Made by a program: the position numbers and the translations under genes. The notes under the pieces are model-generated. The model did no database searches and was not told the DNA's origin. It saw nothing but the letters and a program-made list of their open reading frames with translations. This document shows positions 10,016 to 19,516 of a stretch of 64,000 bases of DNA, piece after piece. Each line of letters begins with the position of its first letter. Positions within the stretch are counted from its first letter, which is position 1. The stretch comes from Micromonospora inositola (GTDB lineage: Bacteria > Actinomycetota > Actinomycetes > Mycobacteriales > Micromonosporaceae). Location of the stretch: contig NZ_LT607754.1 in NCBI RefSeq assembly GCF_900090285.1, positions 6,164,001 through 6,228,000 of the forward strand, in the 5' to 3' direction.

Positions 10016-11887
10016 ATGCCGCCCAGCACCGCACTCCAGCACACCTCGGACGCACTCCCGCGACGAAGAGTCCGGCGCCCGACCGCAGCTGCGTTGCTCG
10101 TCGGCGACACCGCGGGCTGGGTGGCCGGCCTGACCGCTGCGGCCTGGACGAGATACGAGTTCAACGTCACCGCCGGCCAGCTCACCCGGGCCGTCGGCGC
10201 CGGCTTGGCCGCGGCCCTGCTTCACGTGGCCATCTCCTGGGCGCAGCGCAGGCACTGGGGCCGCTACCCGGTCGGCAGCGTGCAGGAGGCGCAAGCCTTG
10301 GCGGCGACAGCCGCCAGTACCGGCATCGCAATGCTGCTCGCCGTCATCCCACTGGTCCAGCGGCCCGTGCCCGCAAGCTCGCCACTGGTCGGGGCGGCGA
10401 TCGCCCTGCTCTGCATGCTGGCGATTCGCTGCGCGTACCGCCGCCACAACGACCGGGCGCTACGCCCCGATGCGCGCTTCGCGACTCCGGTGCTGCTGTT
10501 CGGGACCGGCTCTGCCGGCCAGGGGCTGCTGCGGGCGATGCTCAGCGACCCGCGCGGCCGGTACCTGCCGGTCGGGCTGCTCGACGACGACCCGGAGAAA
10601 CGGCACCTGCGCGTCGACGGTGTACCGGTGCTCGGCGGCCGCGGCGAGATCGCCGCCGCCGTCCGGCAGACCTTCGCCACCACGCTGATCCTCTCGGTGG
10701 CCAACGCGGACGCCGCGCTGATCCGGGAACTCCGAACGCTGACCCTGTCGACCGGCGCCGAGTTCAAGGTGCTCCCTCCCGTCCGGGAACTCGTCGATCA
10801 ACGGGTCAGCGTGGCCGACGTGCGTAGCCCCAACATCGCGGATCTGCTCGGCCGACGGCAGGTGGTCACCGACCTGTTCATCAACGACGACGGACTGCGT
10901 GGCCGTCGCGTGCTGGTGACCGGCGCCGGCGGCTCGATCGGCTCAGAACTCTGCCGGCAGTTGATGAAGGCGAACCCGGGTGAGCTGATGATGCTGGACC
11001 GGGACGAGTCGGCCATGCACAGCCTTCAGATGTCGCTGTCCGGCCGGGCCCTGCTGGACGGCCCCGAACTGATCCTCGCCGACCTGCGGGACGACGAGGG
11101 CATCCGGCGGATCATCCGGGAGCGGCGGCCGGACGTGATCTTCCACGCCGCGGCGCTCAAGCACCTCACGCTGCTGCAGCGGCATCCGGGCGAAGCGGTC
11201 AAGACGAACGTCTGGGGCACGCTCTCGGTGCTCGAGGCCTGCCGCGATGTGGGCCGGTTCGTGAACATCTCCACCGACAAGGCGGCCGACCCGGTCAGTG
11301 TCCTCGGTTACTCCAAGCGGATCACCGAGCGGTTGACCGCGCACGCCGCCTCGCGCTTTCCCGGCACCTTCCTCAGCGTCCGGTTCGGCAACGTGTTGAG
11401 CAGCCGTGGCTCAGTGGTCACGGCGTTCCAGCGGCAGATCGAGTCCGGTCTCCCGCTGACCGTCACCCATCCCGAGGTGACCCGCTACCTGATGACCGTG
11501 CATGAGGCGGTGCACCTGGTGCTGCAGGCCGCCGAGATCGGCCGGGACGGGGAGGCGCTGGTGCTGGACATGGGCGAGCCGGTCCGCATCGCCGACCTGG
11601 CCCGGCAGATGGCCGAGCAGGCGGCCAGCCCCGTCCCGATCGTCTACACCGGGCTCCGGCCCGGCGAGAAGCTGCACGAGAACCTCTTCGGAGCCGGCGA
11701 GACCGACACCCGGCCGCTGCACCCGCTGGTCTCCCACGTGACGGTGCCGGTGCTCGACCCGATGGAGCTCAGCCGCCTCGACCCGTACGACGATCCGGAG
11801 AAGACCGTCGCGCAGCTCGCCCTGCTCTGCGACCAGCCGGCCGCCCCGTCCGTCAGGGGTGCGGTCCAGCCGCCGCACTCCCACTGA
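10016..11887 (+). CDS. Membrane nucleotide-sugar 4,6-dehydratase, FlaA1/CapD/PglF type
   Basis: 623-residue polysaccharide-biosynthesis enzyme of the long, membrane-bound SDR class, expected to convert a UDP-N-acetylhexosamine (usually UDP-GlcNAc) to the 4-keto-6-deoxy sugar. It has N-terminal hydrophobic helices (about 20-130), a first Rossmann domain (VLLFGTGSAGQGLL, about 157-170) and a second, catalytic one (VLVTGAGGSIGSELC, about 298-312), followed by NISTDKAADP with the catalytic Asp-Lys. The position of the FlaA1 catalytic tyrosine is Leu here (PVSVLGYSK); long-form relatives often have Met. The ATG at 10016 follows an AAGGGA ribosome site and is preferred to the TTG at 9989. It could feed the aminotransferase at 15339. 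Confidence 0.88.
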   Translation: MPPSTALQHTSDALPRRRVRRPTAAALLVGDTAGWVAGLTAAAWTRYEFNVTAGQLTRAVGAGLAAALLHVAISWAQRRHWGRYPVGSVQEAQALAATAASTGIAMLLAVIPLVQRPVPASSPLVGAAIALLCMLAIRCAYRRHNDRALRPDARFATPVLLFGTGSAGQGLLRAMLSDPRGRYLPVGLLDDDPEKRHLRVDGVPVLGGRGEIAAAVRQTFATTLILSVANADAALIRELRTLTLSTGAEFKVLPPVRELVDQRVSVADVRSPNIADLLGRRQVVTDLFINDDGLRGRRVLVTGAGGSIGSELCRQLMKANPGELMMLDRDESAMHSLQMSLSGRALLDGPELILADLRDDEGIRRIIRERRPDVIFHAAALKHLTLLQRHPGEAVKTNVWGTLSVLEACRDVGRFVNISTDKAADPVSVLGYSKRITERLTAHAASRFPGTFLSVRFGNVLSSRGSVVTAFQRQIESGLPLTVTHPEVTRYLMTVHEAVHLVLQAAEIGRDGEALVLDMGEPVRIADLARQMAEQAASPVPIVYTGLRPGEKLHENLFGAGETDTRPLHPLVSHVTVPVLDPMELSRLDPYDDPEKTVAQLALLCDQPAAPSVRGAVQPPHSH

Positions 11888-11898
11888 CTGCTGGCAGG

Positions 11899-11932
11899 GG
11901 CCCGGCCGTGGTGATCCGCCATCGGCCGGGCC
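11899..11932. terminator. Hairpin terminator after the dehydratase gene
   Basis: GGCCCGGCCG (11899-11908) pairs perfectly with CGGCCGGGCC (11923-11932) around a 14-base loop, 11 bp after the stop codon. Confidence 0.65.
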
Positions 11933-12040
11933 TCCCGGCACGGCAGGGCACGCCAGCATCGCCGGGCACACGCCGCACCCCACGGGCACGACCTGACCAT
12001 GAACTCGGAGGCCGAGGGCGCGACTCCGACGCCGTCGCCG

Positions 12041-12464
12041 GAGCTGAAGAAGGTGGCGCGGCTCGGCCCGAAGGCCTTCGAGCAGTGCGCCGGCTTCCTC
12101 CGGATCCCCGGCGGCGACGACCCGCTGGACTCCTCCAGCGTGCACCCCGAGGCGTACCCGGTGGTGCGGCGGATACTGGCCAGCACCGGGCGGGACCTCC
12201 GCTCGCTGATCGGGAAGTCGGCCATCCTGCGCGGACCGAAGGCGACCGACTTCGTCAACGACACCTTCGGCCTGCCCACCGTCACCGACATCCTGCGCGA
12301 GCTCGAGAAGCCCGGCCGGGACCCGCGCCCGGCGTTCAAGACGGCGCGGTGGCCAGGGCGGTGCGCGGGGCGGGTCGCAGCAGCGGCAGGGGCGTGGTGG
12401 CGGCACCCCACCGCCAGCCAACGGCGCGATGGCGGACGCGTTGCGCCGGGCCGGCCTGACCTGA
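12041..12464 (+). pseudogene. Broken duplicate of the tex 3' end
   Basis: Positions 12041-12346 encode a 102-residue block differing from Tex residues 539-640 at only three positions (Gln to Arg, Leu to Pro, Asp to Asn). The sequence then skips the S1 domain and resumes in another frame with the end of the Tex tail, [16 protein letters not shown], which differs at two of 16 positions and stops at 12462-12464. About 380 bp of tex are therefore missing and the join is out of frame. There is no Tex start, no YqgF domain and no S1 domain, so this is a recent partial copy, not a gene. An open frame runs through its head but beyond 12346 encodes nothing recognisable. Confidence 0.9.
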
Positions 12465-12470
12465 GCGGAC

Positions 12471-12508
12471 GGCGGCCCGGACCCACCCTCGGGTGGGCCA
12501 GGGCCGCC
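12471..12508. terminator. Terminator-like hairpin between tex copy and LCP gene
   Basis: GGCGGCCC (12471-12478) pairs with GGGCCGCC (12501-12508), and inside it CCCACCC (12482-12488) pairs with GGGTGGG (12491-12497). It lies 13 bp beyond the stop codon of the LCP gene, which reads towards it from the right. It could serve both strands. Confidence 0.65.
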
Positions 12509-12520
12509 GCACCCCCGGCC

Positions 12521-13615
12521 TCAGTTCGGGTTGACGGCCGAGGGGTGCGCGGCCAACCAGTCGTTCATCTTGTCGTTCTTCACCGCCGCGAAGAGCTTCG
12601 CCGAGGCGGCCATGTCGGGAAACATGACGCTCTGGTCGCCGACCATGCCCACCCCGGTGGTGGGGCTCGTCAGCATCGTGAGGTCGTCGGCGCGGATCTC
12701 ACGCAGGTCCCATACGGTGTCGAACACTGACAGGCCCCGGTCCACCTGCACGGCACCGGCGGTGGCCCGCAGGAAGTCGTTGAGCTGGGCCGGATTGGCC
12801 AGAACGCCCTTCCGGCTCGCGTCCCGCATCACCGCGGCGATGATCGCCTGCTGGTGCCGCATCCGGGAGAAGTCGCCGTCGGCGAACTGCTTGCGCTGCC
12901 GGGCGTAGTCGAGCGCCATGACGCTGTCCATGTGGTGCACGCCCGGTTGGTAGACCCTGCCGGGCACGGCCATCGGGGTGAACGGTTTGTCGACGGTGAC
13001 GTCCACGCCACCGAGGACGTCGATGACCTTGCCGAAGCCGGCGAAGTCCAGCAGGACGACGTGGTCGATGCGGACGCCCGTGAAGCCCTCGATCGTGCGG
13101 ACCAGCAGCGGCGTCCCGCCCCAGGCGTACGCCGCGTTGATCTTCGCCTTGGTCGGCCCGCCACCGTCCTCGGGCAGCGACTGCGGGATCGTGGTCCAGG
13201 TGTCGCGCGGGATCGAGATGAGCTGCGCCCGGTCCCGGCTGTGCGGCACGTGGACCAGCATGATCGTGTCGGTGCGCGAGACGGTGTCGCTTGGCTCGGA
13301 CTGGTCCTTGCCGACGACGAGGAAGTTGAGCGCGGAATCCGCGGCGCGGACCGGTCGCTGCTCGTCCTGCAGACCCTGGAACGCGTCGACCTTGTCGACG
13401 TCGTTCTCCAGCGATCGCACGTACAGCCAGCTGCCGAGGCCACCGCCGCCGATCAGCACGAACAAGAGGACCACGGCCAGTGCCGTCACCCGCGCCCACC
13501 GCCGCCGCGGCCACCACCGTCGGCGGCGCCGGCCCGGGCCGGTGTCGTCGCCACGGGGATTCCACGGCGGTCGCGACGTCTGCCCTGCCTCACCAGGATG
13601 AACCTGTTCCACCAT
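12521..13615 (-). CDS. LCP (LytR-CpsA-Psr) family glycan ligase
   Basis: Membrane-anchored LCP enzyme. The family moves glycan polymers from undecaprenyl carriers to peptidoglycan. After an arginine-rich cytoplasmic stretch there is one transmembrane helix at about residues 42-65, then an extracytoplasmic LCP domain with [28 protein letters not shown] and [20 protein letters not shown], the conserved Arg/Asp positions that bind the pyrophosphate lipid. The ATG at 13615 (MVEQVHPG, 364 residues) is chosen because a TAATCT box lies eight bases upstream. An ATG two codons earlier (13621) is possible but is only two bases from that box. The neighbouring glycan loci supply likely substrates. Confidence 0.9.
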   Translation of the reverse strand: MVEQVHPGEAGQTSRPPWNPRGDDTGPGRRRRRWWPRRRWARVTALAVVLLFVLIGGGGLGSWLYVRSLENDVDKVDAFQGLQDEQRPVRAADSALNFLVVGKDQSEPSDTVSRTDTIMLVHVPHSRDRAQLISIPRDTWTTIPQSLPEDGGGPTKAKINAAYAWGGTPLLVRTIEGFTGVRIDHVVLLDFAGFGKVIDVLGGVDVTVDKPFTPMAVPGRVYQPGVHHMDSVMALDYARQRKQFADGDFSRMRHQQAIIAAVMRDASRKGVLANPAQLNDFLRATAGAVQVDRGLSVFDTVWDLREIRADDLTMLTSPTTGVGMVGDQSVMFPDMAASAKLFAAVKNDKMNDWLAAHPSAVNPN

Positions 13616-13623
13616 GGACATGG

Positions 13624-13629
13624 AGATTA
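13624..13629 (-). promoter_or_regulatory. Candidate -10 box for LCP gene
   Basis: On the minus strand this reads TAATCT, eight bases before the ATG at 13615 in a locally A+T-rich stretch. It suggests a leaderless transcript and helps choose between two nearby start codons. Confidence 0.45.
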
Positions 13630-13707
13630 CGCCATAGGGGGTAACAAAGACGTCATAACAGGACGTTTGCCCGCGACCTCCACGACGGCGGGCCAACTCC
13701 TGTCGCG

Positions 13708-13713
13708 TACCGT
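13708..13713 (+). promoter_or_regulatory. -10 box for leaderless transcript
   Basis: TACCGT lies seven bases before the ATG at 13721, which has no ribosome-binding site. Confidence 0.5.
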
Positions 13714-13720
13714 CTGGTCG

Positions 13721-14152
13721 ATGGACGACGGCGAACGCGGCTGGCGTGAGCAACGGGAGCGGGCGGTGCGGGCGCACGCGGCCGCCGATGAGCGGCGCCG
13801 CACCGCCGAGGCGGCGGAGGCCGCCCGGATCGTGGCCTGGTTCGCCGCCGAGGCGAACCGGCGCGGCCTGCGCCGCACCCGGCTCGCCGTCCAGCCGTAC
13901 GACGGCGGCGGCCGGTACCGGAGCCGACTCACCGGGTGGTACGTCGACCGGGCCCTGACCCGGGCTGTCGACGCGCGGGGAAACTTCTATCTGTTGTCCG
14001 CCCCGCCGAGCCTCCGGGCGCGACTGCTCGGCGCCGACCCCCGACCGCAGCCGGCGCCGCTGGTCGTTGGCCAGGGTGGACGCGACGGCGAGTCGATCCC
14101 GCTGCGCGCGCTGCTCACCCGCCGACTGGATGCCGGGGACGACTGGCCCTGA
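13721..14152 (+). CDS. Uncharacterised small basic protein
   Basis: 143-residue protein with no recognised family. The first about 50 residues are charged and probably helical (many Arg, Glu and Ala). The middle, RLAVQPYDGGGRYRSRLTGW, is rich in Arg and aromatic residues and looks like a small folded domain. There is no signal peptide or membrane helix. The ATG at 13721 follows a TANNNT box directly, and good codon structure supports translation. Its last 38 bases overlap the 3' end of the convergent DUF389 gene. Function unknown. Confidence 0.7.
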   Translation: MDDGERGWREQRERAVRAHAAADERRRTAEAAEAARIVAWFAAEANRRGLRRTRLAVQPYDGGGRYRSRLTGWYVDRALTRAVDARGNFYLLSAPPSLRARLLGADPRPQPAPLVVGQGGRDGESIPLRALLTRRLDAGDDWP

Positions 14153-15089
14153 CCGGCCCGGTGGTCCGCCGCGCCACGTTCCACCACCAGAGCTGCTGCA
14201 CCCCGAGGGTGAGCAGCCCGGCGATGACGATGGCGCAGAGGTTGATGACGAGTTGCAGCGCCGAGCCGGCCGCCTCGTGCCACACCCCGTACGCGGCGGC
14301 GACGGCGACGTTCGCGGCCGCTGGCACGGTGGTCACCGAGATCAGCACGCCGACCAGCGAACCCGACTTCTTCGCGGTCAGGGAGAGCATGCCGGCGACC
14401 CCGGCCAACAGCCCGATCACCCAGGAGAGCGCGTCGGGCCGCCAGATGAAGTCGGTCAGCGGACGCTCGGCGAGCAGCATCTGCCGCCCGACCAGGCCGG
14501 CCGCGGTCAGCGCCCACGTGCTCAGCACGGTGACCGCCATGGCCGCCAGGAAGCCGACCACCAGGGCCTGCACCGAGCGAACGATGATCCGCCGGTTGCG
14601 CCGCAGCAGCGCGACGCAGAGGGCGGCGAGCGGCCCGAACTCCGGACCCACCACCATGGCGCCGACGATGAGGATCGGCTGGTCCAGCAGGACGCCGACG
14701 CCGGCGATCATCGTGGCGACCATGATCAGTACGAGGTAGGTGCCGGTGAGCACGGTCTGTTCGCCGGTCTTCGCGGCGATCTCGTCCCACACCACGGCGT
14801 CCTCGCCGTGCCCCGGAGCCTCGCGGGCGGCCTTCTCCGCCGCGGCGGAAACCGTCAGCTCGACGTCGTCGGCGGAGATCCCGCCGCGCGCCTCCACCCC
14901 GAGCTCCTGGAGCCGGCGCAGCACCTGGTCGGCGCTCTCCCGCACCACGTCACAGAGGATCAGGTCCCCCGGGGGCCGTCGGGCGGCACCGGGAAGCACC
15001 GCCAGATGGGCCACGCCGGCCTCCTCGGCGAGCAGATCCGTCACCGCCTTCGCCTCGTCGGTCGGGGCGATGATCCTCAGGTGCAGCAT
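14115..15089 (-). CDS. DUF389 family membrane protein
   Basis: 324-residue protein made of an N-terminal soluble alpha/beta part (about 1-85, MLHLRIIAPTDEAKAVTDLL) and a membrane domain of about six hydrophobic segments typical of DUF389, including LIVGAMVVGPEFGPLAALCV. The biochemical role of the family is unsettled. The ATG at 15089 is preferred, although its GGGGGAGGA site is very close; a GTG at 15110 would add seven residues with no homology. A candidate promoter lies at 15129-15134. Confidence 0.85.
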   Translation of the reverse strand: MLHLRIIAPTDEAKAVTDLLAEEAGVAHLAVLPGAARRPPGDLILCDVVRESADQVLRRLQELGVEARGGISADDVELTVSAAAEKAAREAPGHGEDAVVWDEIAAKTGEQTVLTGTYLVLIMVATMIAGVGVLLDQPILIVGAMVVGPEFGPLAALCVALLRRNRRIIVRSVQALVVGFLAAMAVTVLSTWALTAAGLVGRQMLLAERPLTDFIWRPDALSWVIGLLAGVAGMLSLTAKKSGSLVGVLISVTTVPAAANVAVAAAYGVWHEAAGSALQLVINLCAIVIAGLLTLGVQQLWWWNVARRTTGPVRASRPRHPVGG

Positions 15090-15128
15090 TCCTCCCCCGT
15101 CCTGACGCACGGCAGGTCCGGCCGGACC

Positions 15129-15134
15129 ACTGTA
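15129..15134 (-). promoter_or_regulatory. Candidate -10 box of DUF389 gene
   Basis: On the minus strand this reads TACAGT. A start about seven bases downstream would leave a leader of about 33 nt containing the GGGGGAGGA site. Confidence 0.35.
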
Positions 15135-15234
15135 CGGGGCGACGCCCGGTCGAGCGGCATCGCGGACGGGCCGGTGCCCGCAGCCGGGAGCCAGGTGGTG
15201 GTGACCGAATCGCTCGCATTGTCATGACTGCGGG

Positions 15235-15240
15235 TAAATT
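15235..15240 (+). promoter_or_regulatory. Candidate promoter of the first glycan locus
   Basis: TAAATT lies in the only A+T-rich stretch of the 249-bp gap between the DUF389 and aminotransferase genes. It is just downstream of the 8-bp palindrome GTCATGAC (about 15221-15228), which could be an operator. The leader would be about 90 nt. No -35 could be placed at normal spacing. Confidence 0.35.
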
Positions 15241-15338
15241 AGTCACAAAGCGTCCCTTGTCTCGTTAGGTCAGCGAGAACCCGCCCGGCCGGTCCGACCG
15301 GTGTGCCGGGCAACGCGAACAGCACCGGAGGTCGACCG

Positions 15339-16526
<1,188 letters not shown>

Positions 16527-16548
16527 GGGGACGCGGGGAAGCGACGCG

Positions 16549-17637
16549 ATGAAGCTCGAAATCTGGAACGCCCGGCGTGCCGCCGACGTGAGCCGCTGGG
16601 AGGCCGTGCACCGGGCCTGGGCCGGACGAGAGGTCTTCGCCGCTCCCGCCTACGTGCGTCTGTTCGCCGAGGACCATGACGAGCCGCTCGCCGCGTACGC
16701 GGAGACAGCGTCCGGGTTCATCCTGTACCCGTTCGTGCTACGGCCGATCACCCCGCCCCACCTCACCGGCGGACAGCGGCCGGTGGTGGACGTCGTGAGT
16801 CCTTACGGCTACGGCGGAGCGTTCCACAGCGGCGCCACCGAGATCGACGCCAAGGAGTTTTGGTCGACCTTCGACGAGTTCTGCCGGTCCCGCGGAGTCG
16901 TCTCCGAGTTCACCCGGCTCTGCCTGTTCGAGGATCGCCGCCTGCCCTACCCGGGGCGCACCGAGCAGAAGCTCGTCAACGTCGTCCGGGACCTGCGGGT
17001 GCCGCCGGACGAGATGTGGCGGGAGTTCGACCACAAGGTCCGGAAGAACGTGCAGAAGGCCAGGCGATCGGGTATCCGGATCGACATCGACGAGACCGGG
17101 TCACGCCTCGATGACTTCCAGCGCATTTACCAGGACACGATGGATCGCCGGCACGCCAGGTCGAGCTACTACTTCCCGCGGGAGTTCTTCGAGACCATCG
17201 TCCGGGAGCTGCCCGGGCAGTTCGTCTTCTTCCACGCCCGCCACGGAGCGGACGTCGTCTCGACCGAGCTGGTCCTCCGATCCGGCGGAACGCTGTACTC
17301 GTTCCTGGGTGGCACCGTACGGTCCGCGTTCGACCTTCGCCCCAACGACCTGCTCAAGTACGAGGTCATCCGATGGGGGCAGCAGACCGGGCACACGCAC
17401 TTCGTGCTTGGCGGGGGCCACGCGTCCGACGACGGGATCTTCCGCTACAAACGGGCGTTCGCTCCCCACGGCCTGGTTCCCTACCTGGTCGGCAGCCGGG
17501 TGTTCGACGAGGACAGGTACGACCGCCTGGTGGCCGCGCACCGGGCTCGCGGACAGCGCCGACTGCCCGGCTGGGAACCAGACCCCGACTTCTTCCCGGC
17601 GTACCGGCAGCAGCTCCCCTGCGAGACAGCGTCATGA
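16549..17637 (+). CDS. FemAB/GNAT-like acyl- or aminoacyltransferase
   Basis: 362-residue protein of the FemAB-like GNAT superfamily (the BioF2/CelD-like group). Members transfer acyl or aminoacyl groups to amino groups on sugars or peptidoglycan peptides. Typical segments are FILYPFVLRPI near the N-terminus, REFDHKVRKNVQKARRSGI in the middle, and the C-terminal GNAT half with STELVLRSGGTLYSFLGGT and FVLGGGHASDDGIFRYKR. The gene follows the aminotransferase by 22 bp and overlaps the next gene by ATGA. This suggests it N-modifies the amino sugar made by its neighbour, but the donor (acyl-CoA or aminoacyl-tRNA) cannot be told. Confidence 0.8.
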   Translation: MKLEIWNARRAADVSRWEAVHRAWAGREVFAAPAYVRLFAEDHDEPLAAYAETASGFILYPFVLRPITPPHLTGGQRPVVDVVSPYGYGGAFHSGATEIDAKEFWSTFDEFCRSRGVVSEFTRLCLFEDRRLPYPGRTEQKLVNVVRDLRVPPDEMWREFDHKVRKNVQKARRSGIRIDIDETGSRLDDFQRIYQDTMDRRHARSSYYFPREFFETIVRELPGQFVFFHARHGADVVSTELVLRSGGTLYSFLGGTVRSAFDLRPNDLLKYEVIRWGQQTGHTHFVLGGGHASDDGIFRYKRAFAPHGLVPYLVGSRVFDEDRYDRLVAAHRARGQRRLPGWEPDPDFFPAYRQQLPCETAS

Positions 17638-18704
17638 GCGACGGCGGCCGCTGGGAGGTGGGCTCCGCGTACCCGCTGATGCTGCCCTCCGGCAGCGGTC
17701 GACTCCAACCGGCCGGGGACAACCGGCTCTTCGGTTCTGGGCGGCAGGCGTTGCGGGCCCTGCTCGAGTTCGGCCGGCGGGAGTACGGCTGGGAAGCGGT
17801 ACATCTGCCGACCTACTACAGCCCTTCGGTGGCTCCGCACATCAGCGACCTGCTGCCCGTCCGGCGGTACGACGCCGGACCGCTCGGTCCGCCGCCGCGT
17901 CCTCTCGCCGGGCCCTCGGACGTGGTGGTCGCCATGTCCTACTTCGGAGCGCCACCGGCCCTGCCGGTGACGGCGGGAACCCTGGTCGTCGACGTGACCC
18001 ACGATCCGGTCGCTCCGTGGATCGAGCAGGTCCGCGCCGACTACTACTATGCCTCGCTGCACAAGACGTTGCCGTTGCCCGACGGAGGGCTGCTCTGGTC
18101 CGGCACCGGCCACGGGCTGCCGTCCGTCGTGCCGCCGACCGAGAACCACCTCGCCACGGTGAGCCGGATCCTGTCCGCCATGTGCCTGAAGGCGGCCTAC
18201 CGGGACGGCGCGCCGGTCACCAAGGAACAGTTCCTTCCGCTGTACGCGGCCGGCGAGCAGGGCTTCCGCTCGACGCTGGTGAGTGGCATCTCGGACTTCT
18301 CCCGCGAGGCACTCCGCCTGCTGCCGGCGGTGGAGATGCGGCGGCGGCGCGTCGAGAACGCGGCGGAGCTGGCGTCCGGGCTACGGGAGATTGCCGGTGC
18401 CCGGATCCATGAGCACACCTTCGGTGTGGTGCTCGAGTTCGACTCCCCCGAGCGGCGGGAAGCCGTCCGTCGGGGTCTCGTCGCCAGGTACGTGTACCCG
18501 GCCGTGCTCTGGGACCTCAGGGCTCCGGAGGCTCCGCCGCACCAGGTCGACTTCTCCCGGCGGATGCTCCACCTGCATACGGACGCGAGATGGACCGAGG
18601 ACGACATGCGACGCGTGGCGGCCATCGTGCGCCGGGTGTCCGAGGGGTGCCCGGCCGCGCGTGAGCGGCACGCCGCCCTGTCGTCGCACCCGACCGAAAG
18701 CTGA
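17634..18704 (+). CDS. Atypical PLP-fold (aminotransferase-like) protein
   Basis: 356-residue protein with the layout of a fold-type I PLP enzyme but weak similarity to the neighbouring DegT protein. GSGRQAL (residues 35-41) resembles the phosphate-binding turn. LVVDVTHDP (about 117-125) occupies the pyridine-Asp position, and SLHKTLPLPDGGLLW holds a lysine at 144 that suits the Schiff base. It may be an amino-sugar transaminase or an enzyme making an unusual amino-acid substituent. The ATG at 17634 overlaps the previous stop codon, so the two proteins are probably made together. Substrate unknown. Confidence 0.65.
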   Translation: MSDGGRWEVGSAYPLMLPSGSGRLQPAGDNRLFGSGRQALRALLEFGRREYGWEAVHLPTYYSPSVAPHISDLLPVRRYDAGPLGPPPRPLAGPSDVVVAMSYFGAPPALPVTAGTLVVDVTHDPVAPWIEQVRADYYYASLHKTLPLPDGGLLWSGTGHGLPSVVPPTENHLATVSRILSAMCLKAAYRDGAPVTKEQFLPLYAAGEQGFRSTLVSGISDFSREALRLLPAVEMRRRRVENAAELASGLREIAGARIHEHTFGVVLEFDSPERREAVRRGLVARYVYPAVLWDLRAPEAPPHQVDFSRRMLHLHTDARWTEDDMRRVAAIVRRVSEGCPAARERHAALSSHPTES

Positions 18705-18740
18705 ATCACCGATTCGGACCATTTTGGCCCGTTTGATACT

Positions 18741-18746
18741 TAAAAT
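18741..18746 (+). promoter_or_regulatory. Possible internal promoter before the sugar transferase
   Basis: TAAAAT sits in an A+T-rich island (about 18711-18750) in the 152-bp gap between the PLP-fold gene and the sugar transferase. The gap is the largest within the locus. No proper -35 was found. Confidence 0.3.
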
Positions 18747-18856
18747 TCCCTCTACGGGGTCCACGCTCTGCCGAAGCTGGCTGGCGCACCCCTGCGTGTC
18801 CCGCGCCCCACCGGAGCGCGGGCACGCCGGCGACACGACAAGCCAATGGAGCAAGC

Positions 18857-19516
18857 GTGACCTCCCGACAGCTTCGATACGACCGGATCAAACGGGGATT
18901 CGACGTCCTCGTCGCCGGCCTCGGGCTGGTGGCGCTGTCCCCGGTCCTGCTCGCCGTCGGCGTGGCGATCATGCGGAAGATGGGGCGCCCGGTGTTCTTC
19001 CGCCAGATCCGGCCGGGGCTGAACGGACGGCTGTTCACGCTGCGGAAGTTCCGGACGATGGACCCGGTGGGCCGGGGCAGGGTCGGCGACGGCGAACGGC
19101 TGACTCCGCTGGGTGCCTGGCTCCGTAAGACCAGCCTCGACGAGCTGCCGACGCTGTGGAACGTCCTGCGTGGCGACATGAGCCTGGTGGGGCCGCGCCC
19201 GCTGCTTGCGGAGTACCTGGACCGGTACACGCCTGAACAGGCGCGCCGGCACGAGGTGAGACCGGGGGTCACCGGGTTGGCGCAGGTATCCGGCCGCAAT
19301 GCACTCAGCTGGGAGGAGAAGTTTGCCTACGACGTCCGCTACGTCGACAGCCGCTGCTTCCGGCTGGATCTGCGGATCCTTCTCGTGACGGTGGGAAAGG
19401 TTCTCCACCGCGAGGGCGTCTCCGCGGAGGGCCACCCCACCTGTCCTGAGTTCATGGGCACGGCCGGATCTCTGCTGGAGGTCGACCGCGGTGGTGCGTC
19501 CCGAGGAGCAGGGTGA
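18857..19516 (+). CDS. Initiating undecaprenyl-phosphate sugar phosphotransferase
   Basis: 219-residue monotopic phosphoglycosyl transferase (short WcaJ/PglC form) that starts glycan assembly by moving sugar-1-phosphate from a UDP-sugar to undecaprenyl phosphate at the inner membrane face. It has one N-terminal hydrophobic helix at about 15-37, FRQIRPGLNGRLFTLRKFRT, and the catalytic Asp-Glu at residues 95-96 in KTSLDELPTLWNVLRGDMSL. The segment GPRPLLAEY and a C-terminal WEEKFAYDVRYVDSR follow. The GTG at 18857 is the natural start. A fragment of a related gene lies at 9578-9763. Confidence 0.93.
   Translation: MTSRQLRYDRIKRGFDVLVAGLGLVALSPVLLAVGVAIMRKMGRPVFFRQIRPGLNGRLFTLRKFRTMDPVGRGRVGDGERLTPLGAWLRKTSLDELPTLWNVLRGDMSLVGPRPLLAEYLDRYTPEQARRHEVRPGVTGLAQVSGRNALSWEEKFAYDVRYVDSRCFRLDLRILLVTVGKVLHREGVSAEGHPTCPEFMGTAGSLLEVDRGGASRGAG

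Noticed and set aside
12346..12730. Open frame continuing from the tex duplicate into the LCP region
   Set aside because: Tex similarity ends at 12346; beyond that the frame is non-homologous and runs antisense to the LCP gene.
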